A DNA stretch of 64,000 nucleotides from contig CAZEFH010000001.1 in assembly GCA_964511435.1 (NCBI GenBank), positions 38,323-102,322 on the forward strand, in the 5' to 3' direction. The position numbers and the translations under genes are program-made. Shown here in pieces: positions 34,729 to 43,077 of the stretch (within the stretch, counting starts at the first letter, position 1; each line of letters opens with the position of its first letter). The notes below the pieces were generated by a model. The model was given only the letters and a program-made list of their open reading frames with translations. It was not told where the DNA came from and searched no databases. Source of the DNA: JBGSPL01 sp964511435. GTDB lineage: Bacteria; Patescibacteriota; CPR2; UBA1875; CAIMLA01.

Positions 34729-34754
34729 AAAAGAACCCCTTATGGGGTTCTTTT
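34729..34754. terminator. Bidirectional terminator
   Basis: AAAAGAACCCC, TTAT loop, GGGGTTCTTTT; separates the tRNA cluster and the convergent HU gene. Confidence 0.9.
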
Positions 34755-34762
34755 ATTACTGC

Positions 34763-35035
34763 TTATCGTACTTCTTCTTTGAGGTTCTTGCCGGCGCGGA
34801 AACGAGGCATCTTCATCTCAGGGATGCGGATGATTTCGCCACTCTGTGGATCACGACCACGACGTGCAGCTCGCTTACCTAGGTCAAAGGTACCGAAACC
34901 GGTAACAGCAACCTTTTCGCCCTTTTTCACGGTGCGAGTAACTATATCTACGAATTTATCCAGAAAAGCATCCACTTCCTTCTTAGTAAGCTTGGTTTCC
35001 TTTGAAAGTACATCTATAAGTTCTCTTTTTGTCAT
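34763..35035 (-). CDS. hup: HU family DNA-binding protein
   Basis: 90-residue nucleoid protein. The helical N-terminal part TKRELIDVLSKETKLTKKEV and the arm region GFGTFDLGKRAARRGRDPQSG, with Arg and Pro positions that intercalate DNA, are standard for HU. It has its own extended -10 promoter (TATAAT at 35073-35078), a short GC hairpin in the leader and a GGAG Shine-Dalgarno. Confidence 0.96.
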   Translation of the reverse strand: MTKRELIDVLSKETKLTKKEVDAFLDKFVDIVTRTVKKGEKVAVTGFGTFDLGKRAARRGRDPQSGEIIRIPEMKMPRFRAGKNLKEEVR

Positions 35036-35072
35036 CTTTTCTCCTTCCGCCCCGTGGGGCCTTTACAGACTT

Positions 35073-35081
35073 ATTATACCA
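35073..35081 (-). promoter_or_regulatory. Extended -10 promoter of HU gene
   Basis: TGG then TATAAT; the 5' leader of about 30 nt contains the hairpin GGCCCC/GGGGC just before GGAAGGAG. Confidence 0.6.
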
Positions 35082-35141
35082 TTTCTGTAAAGTTTTTTCC
35101 TGTCTACAAGCTAATATCTGAAACTGAGAAATAGCTGAGAA

Positions 35142-35924
35142 TTATGCCTCAACCCTACGGTCAATTCTTTCAATCGACTTTGCTTTCCCATCGGGTCCAA
35201 GGTCTATTAGCACTGCATTGAACTGAACCGGGCCATCGGCAAGCTCAAACTTCTGTGGCATGCTAGTAATAAAGGTGTTGAAAATAATGTCATCACGGAC
35301 CCCCAGGACCGACTCTGCTGGACCCGTAAATCCAACATCGGAGACCATTGCTGTACCCCCAGCAAGTACTCTGGCGTCAGCAGTTGGTACATGAGTATGA
35401 GTACCAACTACCGCAGAGGCTTTGCCATCGAGATAGCGGCAGAGGGCCACCTTCTCACTGCTCATCTCTGCGTGAAAATCGATGAAAACATACTTCGCCT
35501 CTGGATGAGCTGAGATAATTTCATCTGCAGTAGTGAAAGGCGATTTCACCACTGCCTTGATATCGTGCTGCCCAAGAAGGTTAATTATCAGGAGTTTCCC
35601 GTATGGTGTATCTACTACTTTATAGCCTTCACCTGGTGTCCCCTCTAGATAGTTCGCCGGACGAATGAGAGGTAGGTCGAGCTGATCTATCTGTGAAGCA
35701 AAATCCTTTTGTCTCCAAATGTGGTTACCCGTAGTAAAGAAATCAATCCCTGCCGCTACCATCTCTCGCACAATCTTCTCTTCCACACCAACGCGGTCAG
35801 AGAGATGCTCCCCATTCGCAATCGTATAGTCGATGCCATATTCACGTTTAAGCTCTGGGAGCAGCTGCTTAACCGCTTCCCGGCCTGACTTACCAACAAT
35901 ATCACTGATGAATAGTATCTTCAT
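35142..35924 (-). CDS. YmdB-type metallophosphoesterase (TIGR00282)
   Basis: 260-residue calcineurin-like phosphoesterase. Motifs ISDIVGKSGREAV, IANGEH (usually NGEN), TTGNHIW, FIDFHAEMSSEK and VGTHTHVPTADARVL supply the two-metal site. Bacillus YmdB is a cyclic-nucleotide phosphodiesterase encoded next to RNase Y; the same pairing is seen here, with a one-base overlap. Confidence 0.93.
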   Translation of the reverse strand: MKILFISDIVGKSGREAVKQLLPELKREYGIDYTIANGEHLSDRVGVEEKIVREMVAAGIDFFTTGNHIWRQKDFASQIDQLDLPLIRPANYLEGTPGEGYKVVDTPYGKLLIINLLGQHDIKAVVKSPFTTADEIISAHPEAKYVFIDFHAEMSSEKVALCRYLDGKASAVVGTHTHVPTADARVLAGGTAMVSDVGFTGPAESVLGVRDDIIFNTFITSMPQKFELADGPVQFNAVLIDLGPDGKAKSIERIDRRVEA

Positions 35925-37450
35925 TACTTTGCGTACTCTATTGCCCTAGTTTCACGAATTACATTTACCTTAATCTGACCAGGATACTTGAGGTCGGCCT
36001 CAATCTTGGTCGCCACGTCCTTCGCTAGCTTAATTGCTGTCAGATCGTCAATCTTCTCTGGTGTGACGAAGACGCGAACTTCACGTCCAGCCTGGATAGC
36101 ATAAACTTTTTCTACGCCGGCGAAGCCCTTGGCAATATTTTCGAGTTCAGTCAGGCGCTTGATGTAGTTATCGAGTGAGTCACGACGGACACCAGGACGA
36201 CCGGCCGAGATGGCATCAGAAACCTGGATAATAACAGCCTCTACAGTACGGAAAGGTACCTCCTCATGGTGAGCCTCGACAGCATGGATGACTTCGTCTA
36301 TCATGCCAAACTTTTTACAAATGTCCCTAGAGATAGATGCATGTGAGCCCTCGATATCTTGATCGACTGCTTTACCAATGTCGTGCAATAGTCCTGCCTT
36401 CTTCGCAATGGCGACGTCTGCACCAAGTTCTGAAGCAAGCGCACCAGCAAGCAGTGAAGTTTCAACAGAGTGTTGTAATACGTTCTGAGAGAATGAGGTA
36501 CGAAACTTGAGACGACCAAGAAGCTTTATCATCTCAGCTGGGAGACCAGCAACACCAGCTTCATAGACTGCTTTTTCACCAGCCTCTTTGATCTGTTTAT
36601 CTATTTCTTCCTGTGCCTTGGCCACCGATTCTTCAATCTTAGTCGGATGAATTCGGCCATCCTTGATTAGTTTCTCGAGAGCAACGCGAGCTACATTACG
36701 ACGGACTGGATCGAAACCAGAGACAACGATCATTCCTGGAGTATCATCAACGATGATGTCACAGCCCGTAGCTCGTTCAATCGCCTGAATGTTGCGACCT
36801 TCACGGCCGATGATGCGACCCTTGATCTCATCATTTGGGAGTGCGACGGCCGTGACAGTACTCTCAGCAGTCTGCTCACCAGCTACGCGCTGGATGGCAG
36901 TAACGAGAATCTCACGCGCTTTTTTGTCTGCCTCTTCCTTGGTCTCTTCTTCAATCTTCTTGATATAGCTGACGATGTCTTTGCGATAATCCTTCTCTAC
37001 CATCTGAATCAGCTTGTCCTTGGCCTCCTCCTTCGTCAGCTTGGCAATCTTCTCAAGAGCCTCTTGCTGACGGACACGGAGGTCACGAAGGTCAGTCTTA
37101 ACTGTTTCTATCTCTCCTTTTGCTTTATCGATGTCGTCACGCTTCTTATCAAGCTCATCATTCTTCTTGTCTAGGGCTTCCTCGCGTTGAGCGACACGCT
37201 TTTCCTGAGCTAGCAACTGATCACGACGCTCGCGCTCTTCTTTCTTGGCAGTTTCTGCGATCTTTAGAGCCTCGTCTTTTGCATTGATAACGATTTCCTT
37301 GGCCTTTGTTTCGGCTTCAGCAATCTTCTTCTCAGCCTTGCCCTCAGCATTCTGAGCATCCTTGGCCATCTGGGTCTTGCGGTAGGTGTAGCCACCAAAA
37401 CCGCCAACACCAAGAGCTACTACAGCAAAAATAATGCTTATAGGTTCCAT
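35924..37450 (-). CDS. rny: Ribonuclease Y
   Basis: 508-residue membrane-anchored endoribonuclease that starts mRNA decay. Order: N-terminal membrane segment (about 1-22), long coiled coil (about 30-150), KH domain with GRIIGREGRNIQAIE, HD domain with LLHDIGKAVDQDIEGSHA, and a conserved C-terminal region ending EYAK. It has its own promoter far upstream (-10 at 37626-37631) and an untranslated leader of about 170 nt with inverted repeats. Confidence 0.97.
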   Translation of the reverse strand: MEPISIIFAVVALGVGGFGGYTYRKTQMAKDAQNAEGKAEKKIAEAETKAKEIVINAKDEALKIAETAKKEERERRDQLLAQEKRVAQREEALDKKNDELDKKRDDIDKAKGEIETVKTDLRDLRVRQQEALEKIAKLTKEEAKDKLIQMVEKDYRKDIVSYIKKIEEETKEEADKKAREILVTAIQRVAGEQTAESTVTAVALPNDEIKGRIIGREGRNIQAIERATGCDIIVDDTPGMIVVSGFDPVRRNVARVALEKLIKDGRIHPTKIEESVAKAQEEIDKQIKEAGEKAVYEAGVAGLPAEMIKLLGRLKFRTSFSQNVLQHSVETSLLAGALASELGADVAIAKKAGLLHDIGKAVDQDIEGSHASISRDICKKFGMIDEVIHAVEAHHEEVPFRTVEAVIIQVSDAISAGRPGVRRDSLDNYIKRLTELENIAKGFAGVEKVYAIQAGREVRVFVTPEKIDDLTAIKLAKDVATKIEADLKYPGQIKVNVIRETRAIEYAK

Positions 37451-37631
37451 ATTTTCTCCTTCCTAGTTCCCCTCTTTGCGGGGTGCTTTTCATAAAAGCT
37501 GACAGGCCGATTTTCAGTCTTTCCCAATATTCGGTTTTCTAGTTTCTCTTCTTATTTGAAAATTGAAAATTCTAAATTGAAAATTTGGTATATGTCAGCT
37601 AGTTTTTCTTACTAACAATGGGTATATTATA
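37451..37631 (-). promoter_or_regulatory. Promoter and long structured leader of rny
   Basis: -10 TATAAT at 37626-37631, then an untranslated leader of about 170 nt. AGCTGACA near the 5' end can pair with TGTCAGCT about 90 nt later; between them lie tandem AT-rich repeats of TTTTCAATTT. A CCCCGC-rich hairpin comes before the GGAG Shine-Dalgarno. Confidence 0.55.
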
Positions 37632-37660
37632 ACGCTTTTGGATGTTTTTCACAAGGCTGA

Positions 37661-37708
37661 AAAGAAACAGCGGCCGCGACCCGCCGTTCCATAGAACGGG
37701 GTTCACGA
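37661..37708 (-). terminator. Likely terminator of GC-rich island
   Basis: ACCC-CGTTC, TATG loop, GAACG-GC-GGGT on the minus strand followed by a GC stretch and then TTTCTTTTC. It lies after the last small gene of the island. Confidence 0.45.
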
Positions 37709-37713
37709 CCGCG

Positions 37714-37890
37714 TCAGTCAGATCGCCAGGTTGGCTCTCCATCTGTCATGCATGCACCAGTATCAAGACCGTATGGACAGCCTTGACCGCTCGGATCATC
37801 ATGCTCATCCAAGCATGCTTCACACACAGCCGGGAGACCGACCGGGGCATCAAGGTGACTTTCGGTCTGGTCACCATTGGTAAGTACCAT
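37714..37890 (-). CDS. Cys-containing small protein, GC-rich island
   Basis: 58 residues with four Cys (CEAC, then GCPYGLDTGAC), possibly a metal site. The ATG at 37890 has an ideal AAGGAGGT Shine-Dalgarno spaced 7 nt, which is why the longer frame to 37989 is not used. No family recognised. It is the last gene of a five-gene, GC-rich, tightly packed operon. Confidence 0.65.
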   Translation of the reverse strand: MVLTNGDQTESHLDAPVGLPAVCEACLDEHDDPSGQGCPYGLDTGACMTDGEPTWRSD

Positions 37891-37963
37891 CTTGCCACCT
37901 CCTTCCGGAGGAAATCTCGGGCGGGGTTCGCGGTCCCCACTACTATCACAATGCTGCCAAACC

Positions 37964-38371
37964 CTACACCACGAGCCCTCGACTCTCAAGATACCTCTTG
38001 ACGGTCTCCTTAAGGCTTTCAGGCCAGGTATCCGTCATGGTGATCGGCTTCTCTTCGCTTGGAGGCGGACAGAACGTGCCCGCAAGGTGGTAGATGGCAT
38101 CGAGAACATGTCGCGCCAAGAAGAAGTTGCCGTCGAGGATTGTCACCTTGACGCCGTCACTCTTGAACGTGAAGCTGTATCCACGCGACACAAGCTGTCG
38201 CATCGTGTAGTTCTCGAGTTCCAGATCAGCCAGACGCCGGAGTGCGTCCATGCCTTCGTGTGCCGACATACTGAATAGCTCAGTGTTGCCATGTATGATC
38301 ATGGCAAGCACCTTTGCATCATCAGAGCCGTACTTCTCGAGATACTCCTTGACACCATAGGGATCCGTCAT
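37964..38371 (-). CDS. Uncharacterised 135-residue protein, GC-rich island
   Basis: Soluble, mixed helical protein without recognised motifs; the C-terminal region reads WPESLKETVKRYLESRGL. GAGGAGG lies 9 nt before the ATG. The GC content and codon choice are clearly higher in GC than the neighbouring tsaB and rny. Co-directional with the flanking small genes. Confidence 0.65.
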   Translation of the reverse strand: MTDPYGVKEYLEKYGSDDAKVLAMIIHGNTELFSMSAHEGMDALRRLADLELENYTMRQLVSRGYSFTFKSDGVKVTILDGNFFLARHVLDAIYHLAGTFCPPPSEEKPITMTDTWPESLKETVKRYLESRGLVV

Positions 38372-38386
38372 TTCTGACCCTCCTCC

Positions 38387-38551
38387 TCATTTCTGACTCA
38401 TGTCGATTCCGGCAAGCACCTGCATGGTTTCCCCGCAGGCACACTTCCATCTCTGGAGACTCACTTTACTGAACCTCCCGATGGTCTTACCACCGTCTTT
38501 CTCCCACTGGTGAACGTGCTTAGTCTCCTCGAGCTTAGTGGGCTTGTCCAC
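38387..38551 (-). CDS. Small protein with CxC motif, GC-rich island
   Basis: 54 residues starting at GTG with a GAGGGGAG Shine-Dalgarno. It contains HVHQWEKDGGKTIGRF and WKCACGETMQVL, resembling half of a zinc ribbon (one CxC pair plus two His). The start overlaps the end of the upstream 80-residue gene by 17 nt and the stop lies 15 nt before the next ATG, supporting operon translation. Confidence 0.6.
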   Translation of the reverse strand: MDKPTKLEETKHVHQWEKDGGKTIGRFSKVSLQRWKCACGETMQVLAGIDMSQK

Positions 38552-38777
38552 GACTTGCTCCCCTCGTCAGCTCTCTCAGCTCTTTCCGGTTACGGAAGAA
38601 CTCACTCACCCCGACGATCATCCCGAAAGCGAAGATGTAGCCGGGAATCTCAGACCAGTTCAGTCGAACCACGCCCTCGATCCAGCCAACCATCGCTATG
38701 AGACAGATGACGGCCTGGATGGCTGCGTCCTGCTTGCCCTTCTTGAGCTCAGAGACTTGCTCCGCCCGTGTAGGCAT
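38535..38777 (-). CDS. Small two-helix membrane protein, GC-rich island
   Basis: 80 residues: a charged N-terminus (THR-ALA-GLU-rich first 20 residues), hydrophobic segments at about 20-38 and 43-60, and a basic C-terminus with FFRNRKELRELTRG. GGAGC precedes the ATG. Function unknown. Confidence 0.65.
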   Translation of the reverse strand: MPTRAEQVSELKKGKQDAAIQAVICLIAMVGWIEGVVRLNWSEIPGYIFAFGMIVGVSEFFRNRKELRELTRGASRGQAH

Positions 38778-38778
38778 T

Positions 38779-38943
38779 TTAGCTCCTCTGCCGTCTTCCC
38801 AGCTCCCGCCAGGACTTTATGACTAGGACTACTGTATATATAGCAGGCCATCGTACCAACTTCGCAGAAGGTGCGACAAGTTCGAGCTCCTTAGACCGGT
38901 TCCTTGCAGACACGAGAAACCCACTCGGGGTACGTTCTGCCAT
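38779..38943 (-). CDS. Small basic protein with one hydrophobic segment, GC-rich island
   Basis: 54 residues; AGGTG lies 7 nt before the ATG. The stop lies 1 nt before the next ATG and the start 10 nt after the tsaB stop, which supports a real gene joined to the tsa operon. It has the hydrophobic stretch WPAIYTVVLVIKSW and an Arg-rich end. No family recognised. Confidence 0.45.
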   Translation of the reverse strand: MAERTPSGFLVSARNRSKELELVAPSAKLVRWPAIYTVVLVIKSWRELGRRQRS

Positions 38944-38953
38944 ACGGCAACAC

Positions 38954-39385
38954 CTACCCCTTTGGTTTTGGCTCTGTTATATGAGGTTCACTCCCATAGA
39001 ACGGAGTGACAACTCCATCGAATGTTACGCCCCGTGATTTTAGCATAGAGAGGCCCTTTTGTAAAAGGTCTTCGACGTCTTTCGGCTCTTTTACACCCAT
39101 GATTGGTATATCCAGCTCATGTGCCATAGTATTTGCTATTGATATCCCGATACGAAGCCCTGTAAAGCTTCCCGGACCAGCATTGACTATTATCCCCTTC
39201 ATCTGGCTAAATTCTACATCAGAAACATTACGACATTCTTGCGAATGTCGTAATGTTTTTTCTAGCTCAAGGATGATTTTTGAATTTAATTCTCTGCCGC
39301 CCTCGAATGAGTTCTTGGCAAGCCATTTACCATCCCACAAACCGATAAAAGCTTGACTCGATGCGGTATCGATAACTAAGACCAT
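38954..39385 (-). CDS. tsaB: tRNA threonylcarbamoyladenosine biosynthesis protein TsaB (short form)
   Basis: 143-residue, shortened TsaB, partner of TsaD and TsaE in t6A37 tRNA modification. The opening VLVIDTASSQAFIG and IVNAGPGSFTGLRIGISIAN are diagnostic; the C-terminal PFYGSEPHITEPK is the usual end in short TsaB forms. Typical full-length proteins exceed 200 residues, so much of the second lobe is missing. An in-frame 36-nt perfect palindrome interrupts the linker before the GPGSFTG motif (39223-39258). It overlaps tsaE by 10 nt. Confidence 0.88.
   Translation of the reverse strand: MVLVIDTASSQAFIGLWDGKWLAKNSFEGGRELNSKIILELEKTLRHSQECRNVSDVEFSQMKGIIVNAGPGSFTGLRIGISIANTMAHELDIPIMGVKEPKDVEDLLQKGLSMLKSRGVTFDGVVTPFYGSEPHITEPKPKG
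39223..39261 (+). repeat. Perfect palindrome (16-bp stem) inside tsaB
   Basis: Stem AAACATTACGACATTC, loop TTGC, complementary stem, then six T on the plus strand. It looks like an intrinsic terminator for antisense transcription but lies in frame in tsaB, encoding RHSQECRN. This resembles dispersed palindromic repeats that insert into genes. Confidence 0.8.
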
Positions 39386-39813
39386 GAATTCTGCTCCTCT
39401 ATCTTGATATTGCGTTCATCTTCATCAGTTTCCTCAATCGTAATCGCAATATGTGGTATACCCATAAGGGATTTCATATTATCTGGCCATTCAACCACGA
39501 CCACGTTGAACTTTTCTGAGAGTAAGTCGCGAATCTCATGCTCCAGCTCCCGATCCTCTGTAGTCCTATATAAATCGAAGTGATGAAGGACCAGCTTCTT
39601 ACCTTCATACGTTCTTTCAATCGTAAAGGTTGGACTGATAACTGTTTCAGTAATTCCAAGTCCTGTTGCTATTCCCTTGGTGAACTGAGTCTTGCCGGCA
39701 CCGAGATCACCAAAAAGCAAGATCAGCTCACCACCGGTGAGTGATTCTGCTACCCTTTTGCCGAAGTCAATGGTTTCGGCGGCTGATTTTGTGGTAAAGA
39801 TTTCGTATTTCAT
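39376..39813 (-). CDS. tsaE: tRNA threonylcarbamoyladenosine biosynthesis ATPase TsaE
   Basis: 145-residue P-loop ATPase of the t6A pathway. Walker A GDLGAGKTQFTKGIA, SPTFTIERTY and HHFDLYR, then VVVVEWPDN are family signatures. It overlaps the upstream lamin-tail gene by 47 nt and tsaB by 10 nt. The conserved N-terminal region begins at the chosen ATG, so the long overlap seems real. Confidence 0.94.
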   Translation of the reverse strand: MKYEIFTTKSAAETIDFGKRVAESLTGGELILLFGDLGAGKTQFTKGIATGLGITETVISPTFTIERTYEGKKLVLHHFDLYRTTEDRELEHEIRDLLSEKFNVVVVEWPDNMKSLMGIPHIAITIEETDEDERNIKIEEQNSWS

Positions 39814-40987
39814 GGCGCTTGTCCCATAGATTATACCCGAGAAGTATGGTTACCGCCATTATGATTAGGGAATAACCAAGCAGTGTATTATTGCCCCGAA
39901 CCGATGTTACTGCATCCTTGCCTCCCGAATCGTTCGGACTTTCAATACTCACTCCAGCCACCCCCGGAGATTCTTCCTCTGCCGTTACACCACTAGAGCT
40001 ATTCTTTACCACCGTCTTCTTTACTTTCTTACTAGTGCTTTTAGGCTTTTTCGCGACCATCGTTTCTAGCTCAATAGTATCGATAAAAATATTTTCCTTT
40101 TCTGGAGTAGGCACCTTAGTCCACTTAAATTCGCTACCAAATAGGGCTAGCGCTATACCACTATCAGCATCGCCATAGTCACCACCACTGTCAGTAATTA
40201 GATTATCATCGCCATCACGCAGCTCCACCCAGTCGCCCGTATTATTGAGAGTAATCTTGGTTACCTCTTGTGAATAAATTTTGTACTCAAACGGGTTCAA
40301 ATAATCATTGTGAGTAAAGTAGTAACAATGTATAGAGCCCATAGCATCACATAGCTTTAGCCCATTTAAGGAGACCAGCAGACTCGTCGGATTATATATC
40401 TCAATCCACTCTTTTCCTTCGTCTGGTGCAGGCATCAGTTCAGTAATAAGTAGCTTGTCAGCGTTCGGATCAAGCACCACTGCCTTCACACTCGAAACAA
40501 AATCGTCATAGTTGTTATCTGTCTCCTGGGTTCGTGTATAAACTTCACCTACTGACGGCTCTGGCAATAAAGATCCCTCGTAGCTACTCGCCTCACCATA
40601 GCCAACAAGATCAATAATTGTTTTATCTGGAGCAATGATCGCTACTGAATTGTCAGCAGTCAAGGAATAACTAGTAGTAGAATAAACAAAATCTCGCACT
40701 CCGGTATATTTTTCGTGCGAAATCGTAATAATTTGGTGTGGACCGATTGTGCCTGCAGTAAACTTATAGAGCGTATTCCAGCTCGTTCCACTCTTTGTTT
40801 TGCGACTTATGGAATAATTTGTGATATCGAGTGGAACGGGAGTATCGTTCGATATCGAGACAAACTCGTCGTAAGTATTCTCACCAGAAATTTGAAAAGA
40901 ATGAATTGTTAGTCCTTCTTTACTAGCAACTCCGAATGCAGGAAATAGTACTACCACAATAGCAGTATATAACCACCACCTTTTCAT
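39767..40987 (-). CDS. Lamin-tail-domain surface protein
   Basis: 406 residues: N-terminal signal or membrane segment (about 3-20), two lamin-tail (LTD) repeats (about 25-140 and 175-300; the second has LLITELMPAPDEGKEWIEIYN), a Ser/Lys-rich linker and a C-terminal transmembrane segment (about 370-390). LTD domains in bacteria are usually extracellular. It has a strong promoter (TTGACA, 16 bp, TACAAT) and GGAGGG three bases before the ATG. Confidence 0.85.
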   Translation of the reverse strand: MKRWWLYTAIVVVLFPAFGVASKEGLTIHSFQISGENTYDEFVSISNDTPVPLDITNYSISRKTKSGTSWNTLYKFTAGTIGPHQIITISHEKYTGVRDFVYSTTSYSLTADNSVAIIAPDKTIIDLVGYGEASSYEGSLLPEPSVGEVYTRTQETDNNYDDFVSSVKAVVLDPNADKLLITELMPAPDEGKEWIEIYNPTSLLVSLNGLKLCDAMGSIHCYYFTHNDYLNPFEYKIYSQEVTKITLNNTGDWVELRDGDDNLITDSGGDYGDADSGIALALFGSEFKWTKVPTPEKENIFIDTIELETMVAKKPKSTSKKVKKTVVKNSSSGVTAEEESPGVAGVSIESPNDSGGKDAVTSVRGNNTLLGYSLIIMAVTILLGYNLWDKRHEIRNLYHKISRRNH

Positions 40988-41009
40988 CTACCCTCCGATA
41001 GTTGATTTC

Positions 41010-41037
41010 ATTGTAGCAGTGGGAAAATATGTGTCAA
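41010..41037 (-). promoter_or_regulatory. Promoter of LTD-tsaE-tsaB operon
   Basis: TTGACA (41032-41037), 16-bp spacer ending in TGC, TACAAT (41010-41015). It may also drive the downstream GC-rich island. Confidence 0.7.
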
Positions 41038-41085
41038 GTAGACAAAGAGAGCTTCTGATAACCTTATCTTTGTATGATTTCCTTC

Positions 41086-41925
41086 TTAGTAAATGTTGTT
41101 TGTGACTATATTTGAAGCACGGTCAATTTCTTTGCCAAGTTTCTCGATTTTTATCTCAAACTCTTTGGTTTTGATTAGATAGGCGATGGTCAAGGCGCTA
41201 CTAGGACCCGACATCTTGCCAAATTTCTCGTTGAAAACCATTATTTCAGTACTCAGATTTTTCGTCGCTTCAGTGTTATTTGACCTAACTGCCGTGAGTA
41301 GGCGGTCATATATATCAGCCTCTTCCGATACTGAGTCACGAAACTGTTTATGAGCATCCATCACCCTAGTCGAGACCTGCATAGCATCCATTTCGCGCAC
41401 ATGAGCCCGCATGGTTGAAACTGACTCCTCCAGGGTAGTAAGTAGAGGCCCACTCCCGTCATTGAAATTTATATTTGCTATCACTTGATCATTCTCGATA
41501 GAAATAGTGTTCAAATCCTTTGACCACTGAAAATCCTTGTGCATATCTGATGTAAAGACGGAGGCATAGTCAAAGAAATTGATAATATCAGCCTTTAACC
41601 CCTGAGCGTTTATCGGCGCTGACCGCTTCTCCATTTCTTCTTTAATCTCGGCAGTTTCAGTATTTAGCTTCTGGATGTCTGACTCAATCGTAGCTTCGTT
41701 TGTATTCTGTATTGGCTTCCAAACCTCTACAAATTCCTGTAATTCATTTTTGGAATATTCAGCATACAGACTCTTCATATACCCAAAAATAAACCAGACC
41801 GCTATCACGACCGCCATAAATCCAAAGAATGCCAGTCTTCTAATCCTCTTCTTCTGTTTAATTTTCAGTTGCTCTTCTTTCGAAGGTGCCTTTTTACTAT
41901 CACCAGTCCCTTTTATGCCAAGCAT
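41086..41925 (-). CDS. Membrane-anchored coiled-coil protein
   Basis: 279 residues: basic N-terminus, one transmembrane segment (about 30-50), then a mainly helical extracellular region with coiled-coil character at about 60-110 and 225-275. No family recognised. The ATG has an ideal AAGGAGG Shine-Dalgarno and a TATAAT lies about 30 nt upstream. Confidence 0.75.
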   Translation of the reverse strand: MLGIKGTGDSKKAPSKEEQLKIKQKKRIRRLAFFGFMAVVIAVWFIFGYMKSLYAEYSKNELQEFVEVWKPIQNTNEATIESDIQKLNTETAEIKEEMEKRSAPINAQGLKADIINFFDYASVFTSDMHKDFQWSKDLNTISIENDQVIANINFNDGSGPLLTTLEESVSTMRAHVREMDAMQVSTRVMDAHKQFRDSVSEEADIYDRLLTAVRSNNTEATKNLSTEIMVFNEKFGKMSGPSSALTIAYLIKTKEFEIKIEKLGKEIDRASNIVTNNIY

Positions 41926-42004
41926 ACTAGCCTCCTTGGATATAAATTATAGAACCACTTTCATAACTAAGTATAACAAGAAAGCTGGCGGTAATATACT
42001 AGGC

Positions 42005-43075
42005 TCAATGGATAAACATTGCATCGCCATAGGAATAAAACCGATATTTACTCTCTATTGCGTGCTGATATGCATTCTCAATATTTTGCTTCCCCGCAAA
42101 CGCCTCTACTAGTAGTAGTAGCGATGATTTGGGCAGGTGAAAATTAGTAATGATAGCGTCTACAAATTTATAGTCATAACCGGGATAGATGTAGATTTTT
42201 GTTTCTCCCGATTTGGGCATTAGCAAATAGTCTCTGCCACATCCAGTCAGCCCACATGAGTCAACTTTTACGGCTGCGCTCTCTAGCGTACGCACGGAGG
42301 TAGTCCCAACAGCGATAATCCGCTTGCCTGCAATTTTTGCCTGATTTAATCTCTCTGCAGTACCTGGATCAACTTCATAGTACTCAGAATGAATCTGGAA
42401 ATCTTCTACCCTATCTGTATTTAATGGCTGGAATGTCCCAAGCCCAACATGTAGAGTGACATATTCTATTTGTACTCCCCTTTCAGCCAGTGTTAGTAGT
42501 AAGTTTTCTGTAAAATGTAGTCCGGCCGTAGGTGCCGCCACCGAACCTTCGGTCTTCGCGTATACCGTCTGATATTCCTCATCGTCTACGGTGTCGTCGT
42601 GCTCTTGATGACGTGCCTTCAAGATATAGGGGGGTATTGGCATTTCACCTATTGTGGCAAGTTCGTGATAGAATTCAGCTCCCTCGAGACTAAATTCCAA
42701 ATAGAAAATTTCTTCGTTGCGCCTAACATATTTCGCCTTCAGACCATCCGAAAAGGCAATTGCTTCTCCTACTTTTAGCTTGCGGCCGCCTCTAATCCAG
42801 CATTCCCAGGAGGAGTCGCTTGCCTGCTTTACGAGCAATACTTCATGCATCCGCTCCCCAACTTTACCAAATATTCTCGCTGGGATTACCTTCGAATCAT
42901 TAAGTACTAGTACATCGTTGCTTGTAAGTATTTCTGTGAGATCATGAAATACCCTATCATCCAAGCTTCCATCGGCTCTATCGAGTATTAGAAGCTTCGC
43001 CGCGTCTCTAGGCTCTGCCGGATATCTCGCGATTAACTCATCTGGTAAATTGTAATCAAGTTCACTTGTTTTCAT
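42005..43075 (-). CDS. queA: tRNA preQ1(34) S-adenosylmethionine ribosyltransferase-isomerase
   Basis: 356-residue QueA, which adds the epoxycyclopentanediol precursor from SAM to preQ1 in tRNA. Signatures: YNLPDELIARYPAEPRDAAKL, LVLNDSKVIPARIFG, GSVAAPTAGLHFT, HVGLGTFQP, GTTSVRTLES and ITNFHLPKSSLLLLV. The ATG at 43075 matches the conserved N-terminus; the frame stays open upstream. An extended -10 (TGC plus TATACT) lies upstream, overlapping the opposite promoter of pilB. Confidence 0.96.
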   Translation of the reverse strand: MKTSELDYNLPDELIARYPAEPRDAAKLLILDRADGSLDDRVFHDLTEILTSNDVLVLNDSKVIPARIFGKVGERMHEVLLVKQASDSSWECWIRGGRKLKVGEAIAFSDGLKAKYVRRNEEIFYLEFSLEGAEFYHELATIGEMPIPPYILKARHQEHDDTVDDEEYQTVYAKTEGSVAAPTAGLHFTENLLLTLAERGVQIEYVTLHVGLGTFQPLNTDRVEDFQIHSEYYEVDPGTAERLNQAKIAGKRIIAVGTTSVRTLESAAVKVDSCGLTGCGRDYLLMPKSGETKIYIYPGYDYKFVDAIITNFHLPKSSLLLLVEAFAGKQNIENAYQHAIESKYRFYSYGDAMFIH

Positions 43076-43077
43076 AT

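Noticed and set aside
37500..37600. Tandem AT-rich repeats as a CRISPR array
   Set aside because: Units are about 10 nt, unspaced and imperfect; no repeat-spacer periodicity and no cas genes.
37891..37989. Longer start for the 58-residue Cys protein
   Set aside because: The upstream part overlaps the end of the 135-residue gene and the internal ATG has a perfect AAGGAGGT.
38819..39037. Plus-strand frame of 72 codons across the tsaB end
   Set aside because: It is antisense to tsaB and the small gene, with no SD and no domain.
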